DNA of 64,000 bases from Thermoproteota archaeon (GTDB lineage: Archaea > Korarchaeota > Korarchaeia > Korarchaeales > Korarchaeaceae), in NCBI GenBank assembly GCA_026986575.1, contig JALSOH010000004.1, forward strand, positions 372,001-436,000, read 5' to 3'. The translations under genes were made by a program, and so were the position numbers. Shown piece by piece: positions 8,674-15,056 of this stretch. Each line of letters opens with the position of its first letter. The stretch's first letter is position 1. The notes under the pieces are model-generated. The model did not search any database and had not been told where the DNA came from. It saw only the letters and a list, made by a program, of their open reading frames with translations.

Positions 8674-10007
8674 CTCTCTATGAGCTTTCCGGGGTTCATG
8701 ATCCAGTTCGGATCGAGTGCTTCCTTCACCTTTGAGAATATGTTCACAAACCCCTCATCCATATCTGAGGTTATCCTGTTTACCCCGACCCCAGTTCCGA
8801 ACCCCACAGATCCTCCTAGCGATACCGTCCTGCTTATGACGTTTTGGGCCGCTTTTTCCGTCCTCTCCACCTCCTTCTCGTTGATGGGATCGTACAGGAA
8901 TATGGCCATGACCCAGCCCAAAGGCGGATCGAAGACAGTCACTACAGGGAGCTTCATCCTAGAACCTGTCCTATCTATCTCTTGGACGGCATCCCTGACT
9001 AGATGGGGATGAACTCTCATGCTCACGACCTTTATCGCAGACTCCCTGCTTCTTGCAATCTCGTATATGCCCTTCCTCTTGATCCATATATCGCTCGCAT
9101 CCTCCAAATCGGCTTCCTCATGCTGAATCTCCATACTATCCAATACTCCGCTTAACCTAGAGCTCCACAGATCCACGCACTCTTCCTTACCCGCCAGCTC
9201 TAGGTAGGCTATGGCCTCCGTCCCACCACCCTCAACCACCTCTCTGTAGTTGTGATACACCTCAAAGCCCGTCACACCCATACCCTCCTTCTCTATAGTG
9301 TTCTGGACGGTTATGGAATCAGATACGTCTGAGAACTCAATCATGAAAGCCCTTCTGCTTTCAGGTTTCAAGGGTAGTCTCAGGTAGGCGGATGTAAATA
9401 TCCCTAGGGTCCCCTCTGATCCCAACATTAGGCCTAGAGCGTTCCACTTACTGGGAGGTCCAGGCTGCTCCACTAAGACTACCTCTCCAGATGGGAGAAC
9501 CACCTCAACACCTATCACCAAGTCTTTCATAGTTCCATATTTGGCTGAGAGCGGAGAGGCTGCGTCTTCGGCTATCAGACCGCCAATGGTGGAAAATCCG
9601 GCTCCATCCGGGTTAATGGGCATGAACCTGTCGGGAAACACCTTGTTTAGCTCTAAAACTTTCACTCCAGCTTCCACCCTGATGAGACCGCTGTAATCAT
9701 CCCTGTCCAAGATACCGTTCATCATTTGCATGTCTACAACTATACCCCCCTCTATGGGTAACGGTCCTGCCACTAAAGATGTCCCTGAGCCCCTAGGAAT
9801 TACTGGGACGCCGTATCTATTTGCAGCCTCTACGATGAACGACACATCCTCCACATCAGACGGTCTAACCACGGCGGATGGGATCGCATGAATACCAGAA
9901 GCATCGTAAGAGTAGGCAGATCTGTCCAGATCCTCTAGAAGAACCCTATCCTCTCCTAGCTGGGAGGCGATCTCCTCCGCCGCTTTGACTGCTGGTTCCT
10001 CGGCCAT
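8670..10007 (-). CDS. GlcD-like FAD-linked glycolate/2-hydroxyacid dehydrogenase
   Basis: This flavoprotein oxidises glycolate, D-lactate or a similar 2-hydroxyacid. The PCMH-type FAD domain shows the hallmark VPVIPRGSGTSLVAG near residue 70. It is followed by GAGFSTIGGLIAEDAASP-like glycine-rich elements and the C-terminal FAD-oxidase domain, which ends in NWIMNPGKLIE; the N-P-G-K tail is typical of the GlcD/DLD family. It forms an overlapping pair with the iron-sulfur subunit. With the phosphoglycolate phosphatase at 13.4 kb and GcvT next door, a glycolate-to-glyoxylate-to-glycine route is an attractive inference, but D-lactate is an equally reasonable substrate. Confidence 0.88.
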   Translation of the reverse strand: MAEEPAVKAAEEIASQLGEDRVLLEDLDRSAYSYDASGIHAIPSAVVRPSDVEDVSFIVEAANRYGVPVIPRGSGTSLVAGPLPIEGGIVVDMQMMNGILDRDDYSGLIRVEAGVKVLELNKVFPDRFMPINPDGAGFSTIGGLIAEDAASPLSAKYGTMKDLVIGVEVVLPSGEVVLVEQPGPPSKWNALGLMLGSEGTLGIFTSAYLRLPLKPESRRAFMIEFSDVSDSITVQNTIEKEGMGVTGFEVYHNYREVVEGGGTEAIAYLELAGKEECVDLWSSRLSGVLDSMEIQHEEADLEDASDIWIKRKGIYEIARSRESAIKVVSMRVHPHLVRDAVQEIDRTGSRMKLPVVTVFDPPLGWVMAIFLYDPINEKEVERTEKAAQNVISRTVSLGGSVGFGTGVGVNRITSDMDEGFVNIFSKVKEALDPNWIMNPGKLIER

Positions 10008-10081
10008 ATTTAACCCCTAAGACCCATAAGAGCAGGAAAATGTAATAACCTTTCGTAGAGTAGGGGTATCGGTGGGATCAG

Positions 10082-11182
10082 GTGTTTAGACTTCCACTTG
10101 ACGGCCTTCACAGGGAGCTGGGAGCTAAGTTCTTCGAGTTCGCTGGTTGGGAAATGCCAATGAAGTACACGAACTCACTTAAGGAAACACTCTCGGTCAG
10201 AAATTCGGTCGGGATATTTGACACATCTCACATGGGGCGTTTCATACTACGGGGACCTCAAGCAGTTGACTTCCTCCAGAGAGCCACCTCAAACAACATC
10301 AGGATATCCAACGGGAGGACGAGGTACACCCTAACACTCAATCCCGAGGGGGGGATAAAGGACGATAATGTAGCCTTCAAGCTTTCAGACGAACTCGTCC
10401 TATTCATCGCGAATGCATCGAACAGAGAGAAGATACTGAAATGGTTCGAGGAATTAATATCGGAGTGGGGTATGGACGTGGAGTTGAGCGACGAGACCTT
10501 TAGGACCGTGATGATGGCCATCCAAGGACCTAAAGCCAGGGATCTCGTTCACGATGTATTAGGAATGACTTTTGACCTGAGGAAGTTCAGAGTAGAGGAG
10601 AGTACTCACGAGGGAATCAAGTTCATCGTAAGTAGGACGGGTTACACAGGGGAGGATGGCTACGAGATAGTAACATGGGATGTCCACTGGGCTGAATTCA
10701 TCTACAGGGAACTGGTGGACAAGGGAGCCGTACCCTGCGGACTGGTTGCGAGGGATATACTCAGGCTCGAGGCCGGGCTAGTTCTCTACGGGAACGACAT
10801 AGACGAGGAAACGAATCCATTTGAAGCAGGCCTAGATTTTGCCGTGAAACTAGATAAGGAGTTCTTCATAGGTAAAGAAGCCTTGATTAGAATGAAGGAG
10901 GAAGGTGTGAAGAGAAAGAGGGTCGGTCTGCTAAGCGAGACTAGAAACTCCCCAAGAAAGGGGGATAAGATATTCAAGGACGAGGAGGAAGTAGGTGTGG
11001 TCACCAGCGGCACCTTCAGCCCCACATTAGGGAGGGGAATAGGTATGGGATACATCCCACTAGAGTTAGCAAGGGAGGGAGAGGAATTCACTATCAAGGG
11101 AGCGAAGGAGTTCAAGGCGAGAGTTTCTAAAATGCCCTTCTACGACGAAAGTAAATACGGGTGGAGGAGGTCCTCTACCTGA
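10082..11182 (+). CDS. gcvT: Glycine cleavage system T protein (aminomethyltransferase)
   Basis: GcvT transfers the methylene group of glycine, held on lipoyl-H protein, to tetrahydrofolate or tetrahydromethanopterin and releases ammonia. The 366-residue protein has the expected N-terminal segment (FEFAGWEMPMKY), the SHMGRF element, the central SRTGYTGEDGYEI motif and the C-terminal barrel (GVVTSGTFSPTLGRGIGMGYI). The start is GTG at 10082. It is divergent from glcD and convergent with rps17, with an 8-base overlap of the 3' ends. The other glycine cleavage genes are not in this window. Confidence 0.95.
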   Translation: MFRLPLDGLHRELGAKFFEFAGWEMPMKYTNSLKETLSVRNSVGIFDTSHMGRFILRGPQAVDFLQRATSNNIRISNGRTRYTLTLNPEGGIKDDNVAFKLSDELVLFIANASNREKILKWFEELISEWGMDVELSDETFRTVMMAIQGPKARDLVHDVLGMTFDLRKFRVEESTHEGIKFIVSRTGYTGEDGYEIVTWDVHWAEFIYRELVDKGAVPCGLVARDILRLEAGLVLYGNDIDEETNPFEAGLDFAVKLDKEFFIGKEALIRMKEEGVKRKRVGLLSETRNSPRKGDKIFKDEEEVGVVTSGTFSPTLGRGIGMGYIPLELAREGEEFTIKGAKEFKARVSKMPFYDESKYGWRRSST

Positions 11183-11507
11183 CCTTCCCCAAGACCACAT
11201 GGCTGACGGTCTTCGCAAGCCTTCGAGTCTCGGCGATTTTAACTACATCCCCTTCCTTTATATCGAGACACGGTGGGAGGTGCGCGTGGATCTTACTCCT
11301 CCTCCTCTCATACCTCTTGTATTTCGGCCTGTAATGGAGGTACTCAACAAGCACGGTCACGGTACCCGTCATCTTGGTGCTGATGACCCTCCCCACCAAG
11401 GTCTTCCCCCTGATAGATATGCTCCCGTGCCAAGGGCACTTTTCATCGGAGCATTCCCTCTCAGGAGGGATCACATCTCCGATCAGAGCTTCAGATAGTC
11501 TCCTCAT
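11175..11507 (-). CDS. rps17: Ribosomal protein S17 (uS17)
   Basis: This primary 16S rRNA-binding protein has the family core SISIRGKTLVGRVISTKMTGTVTVLVEYLHYRPKYKRYERR and ends KTVSHVVLGKVR. An archaeal N-terminal extension carries a CSDEKCPWHG segment. It is the last gene of the L22-S3-L29-Rnp1-S17 block. Its start overlaps the stop of rnp1 by 4 bases, and its 3' end overlaps convergent gcvT. In most archaea L14 follows here; it is absent. Confidence 0.96.
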   Translation of the reverse strand: MRRLSEALIGDVIPPERECSDEKCPWHGSISIRGKTLVGRVISTKMTGTVTVLVEYLHYRPKYKRYERRRSKIHAHLPPCLDIKEGDVVKIAETRRLAKTVSHVVLGKVR

Positions 11508-11722
11508 GATCTTTTCACCCTCTCCTCAGGTCTTCCTACTATCTTATCACCTAGGACGATGACTCGTTTACCACTGGGCAACCTAAATAAAAACAACCTC
11601 TCCTCTTTCGGTACCATGACATCACCCTTGGAGGTCCTGATCACAAGCATGTTCTTGGTCTCGTAAATGACCTTCCCCCTGATCCCTAGCTCCGCCAGAT
11701 TGGGTGAGGACAACAGTTTCAC
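11504..11722 (-). CDS. rnp1: RNase P protein component 1 (Rpp29/Pop4)
   Basis: Rnp1 is a protein subunit of archaeal RNase P and pairs with Rpp21. The short Sm-like barrel is recognisable in IRGKVIYETKNMLVIRTSKGDVMVPKEERLFLFRLP, a typical Rpp29 core, and the gene is in the conserved position between L29 and S17. At 72 residues it is a compact version of the family. The annotated GTG start overlaps a full GGAGGTGA ribosome-binding sequence, so the in-frame TTG at 11713, five bases after that element, is a better start. Confidence 0.9.
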   Translation of the reverse strand: MKLLSSPNLAELGIRGKVIYETKNMLVIRTSKGDVMVPKEERLFLFRLPSGKRVIVLGDKIVGRPEERVKRS

Positions 11723-11772
11723 CTCCAGACCTATAAGCTCGTGATAAAGGAGATTAGAGGGTTTTATGGGGG

Positions 11773-11982
11773 CTATATCCTTATACCCCTCTCCCTAAGA
11801 ATGGTTAGGATCCTAGCCTTCTCTCTCCTCAGTTCTCTGTTAAGGTGGATCTTCTCAGCCGCCCCCATTAATCTCTTGGCCTCTAGAAGGAAGAATTCCT
11901 TCTCCACCTCTCTCAACCGCTCTAGGAGCTCCTCATTTGTCATACCTCTTAGCTCCTCAACCTTTCTCGTTGGCAACCTCAC
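11773..11982 (-). CDS. rpl29: Ribosomal protein L29 (uL29)
   Basis: This large-subunit helical-hairpin protein sits near the exit tunnel. The whole 69-residue protein matches the family: VEELRGMTNEELLERLREVEKEFF, then the second helix ending in REKARILTILRERGI. Its start lies 26 bases inside the end of rps3, so translation is coupled. The 50-base gap to rnp1 does not hold the SUI1/eIF1 gene that often lies here in other archaea. Confidence 0.95.
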   Translation of the reverse strand: MRLPTRKVEELRGMTNEELLERLREVEKEFFLLEAKRLMGAAEKIHLNRELRREKARILTILRERGIRI

Positions 11983-12841
11983 TCACCCCCTCAGCCTCCT
12001 CCGATTCTGATTCGGACTTCGACTCTGAACTCGACTCAGCCGATCCAGATTCCTCAACAACTGAACTTTCTTCTGCCTCCGCTTCAACCAGCTCAACTTC
12101 CTTGACTTCCTCAGATCCCTCGGAAGACTCCAAGGCTTCCGCTAACTCCTCAGGGACTTCTACCTCTACCTCGGTGGTAGACAACTCCTCTCTCTCAGCC
12201 TTCATCCTCTGCCTTATCTCCTCTATAACCTCCTCCCTTATTTTTACCATATCGGGGCTCTCGACGTCGGGCCTCACTATTCTAACTCTAACACCTATCA
12301 CTCCTTGGGGCATAAGCACGTGCTTTACCGCATAGTCGACCTTCTCTATCTGATCTTGCCCGCATCTGTAGATTACCCCGGCCCTAAACCTCTCTTCCCT
12401 AGCTCTCTGACTCCCAAATTTGCCTGCGAGCCTTATTTCCACTCCCTTAGCACCGGCCATCATGACCCTCCTGAGGGCGGAGAAGGCCACCCTCTTGTGC
12501 CTCTCTCCCCTAGCGATTCTCCTAGCTATGTAACTAGCTACGATCCTCGCGCTCAAGAAGGGTTCGTCCACCTTCCTGGCCTGAATATAGGGATTAGAGA
12601 TGCCTAGGGCCTCTTTTACCATTTCTCCTATCCTTTTGGATGCTCTCCCGCCTCTACCAATGATTATTCCGGGACGTTCGACGTAAACCGTAATGATGTC
12701 CCTCACCGGCGTGGAGGAAATGTCCACACCGTGAAAACCAGCCTTCTCAGCTACTTTCTCCATTAACTCATGCAGGGAGTATCTAATAATGCCCTCCTGA
12801 ACGAACTTCTTATAGTTAGGTAGGGTCTTCGTGGCGCTCAT
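11957..12841 (-). CDS. rps3: Ribosomal protein S3 (uS3) with long acidic Ser/Glu tail
   Basis: This small-subunit protein lines the mRNA entry tunnel. The KH domain is clear (VYVERPGIIIGRGGRASKRIG) and so is the C-terminal S3 domain (GVEIRLAGKFGSQRAREERFRAG). From about residue 228 to 294 an unusual tail follows, made almost wholly of Glu, Ser, Val and Ala. The tail seems genuine: rpl29 starts within its coding sequence and the frame is uninterrupted. Start ATG 12841 overlaps the end of rpl22 by 4 bases. Confidence 0.96.
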   Translation of the reverse strand: MSATKTLPNYKKFVQEGIIRYSLHELMEKVAEKAGFHGVDISSTPVRDIITVYVERPGIIIGRGGRASKRIGEMVKEALGISNPYIQARKVDEPFLSARIVASYIARRIARGERHKRVAFSALRRVMMAGAKGVEIRLAGKFGSQRAREERFRAGVIYRCGQDQIEKVDYAVKHVLMPQGVIGVRVRIVRPDVESPDMVKIREEVIEEIRQRMKAEREELSTTEVEVEVPEELAEALESSEGSEEVKEVELVEAEAEESSVVEESGSAESSSESKSESESEEAEGVSEVANEKG

Positions 12842-13308
12842 TCTTCCTCCTCCCTTTCCTCCAGCACTATTTCAACATGAACTAACTGCTCCACCTTGGG
12901 GGTAGCTCTACCGTAGGCCCTGGGGAAGATCCTCTTCAGCTTGGTTCCGGTTTGAGCAGCTGCGTGCTTCACATACAGGCGGTCAGGATCCAAGTCCTTA
13001 TTCGTGGCGTTATGTTCCGCACTCTTGAGTATCTTCTTGACGAGCTTCGCGGCCTTCACGGGGTACCTACCAGGTTTCCACCCGTTCAGCTCCCTCCTAT
13101 GGGGCACTCCCCTCTTAAACCTCTTGAAAGGTACAGCCCTCTTCAGAGCTATCACATCGTCTAGAATCTGGTAAGCTTCAGACAGTTTCTTGCCTCGGAT
13201 AGCTCTCAGCAACTCAACTGTCTCCTTGAACGATACCCTCAGGTCTCTCCCTGAAGCCATGGCTTCCCGCTCGCCTTTCGCGCTGTAGGAATATCCCCAC
13301 GATGGCAA
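12838..13308 (-). CDS. rpl22: Ribosomal protein L22 (uL22)
   Basis: This large-subunit protein of the exit tunnel begins PSWGYSYSAKGERE, the typical archaeal L22 N-terminus, and continues through AVPFKRFKRGVPHRRELNGWKPGRYPVKAA and the C-terminal RIFPRAYGRATPKVEQLVHVEIVL. The start is TTG at 13308, preceded by GGGAGG. That shows TTG starts are used for essential genes in this genome. It opens the ribosomal block; the usual upstream genes (S19, L2, L23, L4, L3) are absent and a phosphatase gene is divergent. Confidence 0.96.
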   Translation of the reverse strand: MPSWGYSYSAKGEREAMASGRDLRVSFKETVELLRAIRGKKLSEAYQILDDVIALKRAVPFKRFKRGVPHRRELNGWKPGRYPVKAAKLVKKILKSAEHNATNKDLDPDRLYVKHAAAQTGTKLKRIFPRAYGRATPKVEQLVHVEIVLEEREEEE

Positions 13309-13346
13309 CCTTCTTTACCTCCCTTCGGTTGGCATAGATCGGGGGC

Positions 13347-13356
13347 GTTTATAAAA
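13347..13356. promoter_or_regulatory. TATA box in the L22 / phosphatase divergent promoter
   Basis: GTTTATAAAA is near-symmetrical. Read on the minus strand it is TTTTATAAAC, and its centre is about 26 nt upstream of the inferred L22 transcript start near 13326, ahead of the GGGAGG ribosome-binding site and the TTG start. On the plus strand it abuts the ATG of the phosphoglycolate phosphatase gene at 13357, which is too close for that start. The phosphatase gene therefore either uses another promoter or starts differently. Confidence 0.5.
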
Positions 13357-14064
13357 ATGCTTGAGAAGCTGGACCTCGTAGCCGTCGATGTTGACGGCAC
13401 CATAACCCACGAGGAGCCGTACATTCACTTAGGAGCGGTTAAAGCTCTGAGATCTCTTGGGGAGAAGGTACCCATAGCCTTGGTGACGGGTAACCCCTTC
13501 CCCATCGCCTACGCTCTGTCGATTTACTTGAGACCAAGCTCGCAAGTGATTGGGATAGCCGAAAACGGAGGGGTAGTATACTTCGGAGGGAAGCACAGGC
13601 TACTTGGCAATCTGGATGTAATGAAAAAGGTAAAAAAATTTATAGAAAATAGTAATTACAGAAAATATATATCCGAAGATTCTAAGTTTAGATATGTTGA
13701 TTTGGCTTTGAGGATGGATCCTTCGACCCAAGAGAGGCTGATCAAAGAGATACTCTCGAGAGAGCTGGATGTGGAAATAACAACCAGCGGCTATGCTCTT
13801 CACATATTGCCCAAAGGGGTAAACAAGGGAACCGGACTCCTGTCCTTATGCGAGGAACTCGGCATAGATCCAAGACATGTGGCAGCTGTAGGCGACTCTC
13901 ACAATGATTTGGAGATGTTTTCTGTGGTAGGCCTCTCGATAGCCCTCCCCAACGCCCCAAGAAAGGTCAAAGAAAGAGCAGACGTAGTCGTGGGAGGACC
14001 TGGATATGGTTACAGCCTCCCACTTGCTATAAAAGTACTCAAGAACCTCCTTTCTCCTCTCTGA
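13357..14064 (+). CDS. Phosphoglycolate phosphatase, archaeal HAD type
   Basis: This HAD-superfamily phosphatase of the TA0175-like archaeal phosphoglycolate phosphatase family converts 2-phosphoglycolate to glycolate. The motifs are complete: DVDGTIT (nucleophile and acid Asp) at residues 10-16, VTGN (motif II Thr) near 43, a Lys at the C2-type cap/core boundary (PKGVNKGTGL) and GDSHNDLEM (motif III/IV) near 181. The length of 235 is typical. Its product would feed the GlcD/GlcF pair 4 kb away. The 3' end overlaps the convergent secreted-protein gene by 26 bases. Confidence 0.88.
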   Translation: MLEKLDLVAVDVDGTITHEEPYIHLGAVKALRSLGEKVPIALVTGNPFPIAYALSIYLRPSSQVIGIAENGGVVYFGGKHRLLGNLDVMKKVKKFIENSNYRKYISEDSKFRYVDLALRMDPSTQERLIKEILSRELDVEITTSGYALHILPKGVNKGTGLLSLCEELGIDPRHVAAVGDSHNDLEMFSVVGLSIALPNAPRKVKERADVVVGGPGYGYSLPLAIKVLKNLLSPL

Positions 14065-15022
14065 CTCCTCTCCTAGACTTCTCCATCCTGAACCTCCAGA
14101 AGAGATAGGCTCCGACAATCACCGGCGGGACTACTGCTAGGAGAATGAGCTGAGGGGGTACGTAAGGTTCGGCCTTCTGTATTATGACTACTAGGGATTT
14201 ACCATTCTCTTGAAGTTGGGGAACGAACTCCCAAAGGGCATCGTTCCATATGACCACCTTAGGTGCTGGGTTCCCTCCGAGTATTGAGATCTTTAGACTC
14301 GTGAAGTTGACCCATAGGTTGGCAGAGATGTCGTCCGGTAGTGCTGCCGTGAGAGGTGTCAGATCTATGTAGTAATAGCCGCTAGGACTTCTTCTGAGCT
14401 CCAACGGGAGGCTCTCTACCGTGAGATTGTAGTTCACTATCAAGGCGTGTGTTGCCATCTGCTCCTCGGTCCTGAAGGAGAGATGAAGTGACTTTATCTT
14501 GTCACTCTTCGCCGCTACGGAGGCGACTGAGACGATCCCCGTGTAGTTTATGTGCGGGGTGGACGCGTAAGTTACATTGACAAAGTTCCACCTTATTCCA
14601 TAGAGGAGGAGGAACCTGTCGCCATAGAAGAAGCTCATCATAGTGTGGACCGTTGTATTATCGAAGTAGCCCGCTGCTTCAGCCTTGGGGAAGAAACTTG
14701 CCCTCCTTGTAGGGTCTCCTGGTCTGGGGATAGCTATCAGGGTGTAAATCCCCCTAGGCCCAGCATTCGTCATGTTAATGGTGACGTTCCCCCTATAGCT
14801 TATCCAGTTGAGTATGGGAGCCTTGAGGACATTAGAGAAGTATCTGGTTTCAGGCTCGTGAATCAGCCTGAAGACCCGTGCCTTCATGGTGGCTGAGAGA
14901 TCCTCATGTATGACTATAGTAGCTACTGGCATCGGTCTCACAGCGGAGACGGAGAGGACAGCAGTGCCCAGGAGTAGGATGGCAGTTAGTAGGACTGCAG
15001 GACCCTTTCTCATGCTAGACAC
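14039..15022 (-). CDS. Secreted, C-terminally membrane-anchored protein of unknown function
   Basis: I do not recognise a family. The N-terminus has a hydrophobic signal or anchor segment (about residues 10-27, AVLLTAILLLGTAVLSV). The C-terminus has a transmembrane helix (about 291-311, LILLAVVPPVIVGAYLFWRF) followed by a basic cytoplasmic tail. About 260 residues between them would be extracellular, are predicted to be beta-rich, and contain several N-x-S/T sites suited to archaeal N-glycosylation. The start is GTG 15022 or ATG 15013; a TATA box at 15046-15056 fits both. It is divergent from polB and convergent with the phosphatase gene. Confidence 0.75.
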   Translation of the reverse strand: MSSMRKGPAVLLTAILLLGTAVLSVSAVRPMPVATIVIHEDLSATMKARVFRLIHEPETRYFSNVLKAPILNWISYRGNVTINMTNAGPRGIYTLIAIPRPGDPTRRASFFPKAEAAGYFDNTTVHTMMSFFYGDRFLLLYGIRWNFVNVTYASTPHINYTGIVSVASVAAKSDKIKSLHLSFRTEEQMATHALIVNYNLTVESLPLELRRSPSGYYYIDLTPLTAALPDDISANLWVNFTSLKISILGGNPAPKVVIWNDALWEFVPQLQENGKSLVVIIQKAEPYVPPQLILLAVVPPVIVGAYLFWRFRMEKSRRGVREEKGGS

Positions 15023-15045
15023 CTTTCGCCAAACCGAGATGGTAC

Positions 15046-15056
15046 CCTTTATTTAA
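15046..15056. promoter_or_regulatory. TATA box between polB and the divergent secreted-protein gene
   Basis: CTTTATTTAAA is the only clear box A in the 34-base gap. On the minus strand its centre is about 25 nt from the start of the secreted-protein gene, a normal distance. On the plus strand it would start transcription near 15071-15076. That is downstream of the first polB ATG (15057), so polB translation may begin at ATG 15069 or 15084. Confidence 0.5.
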
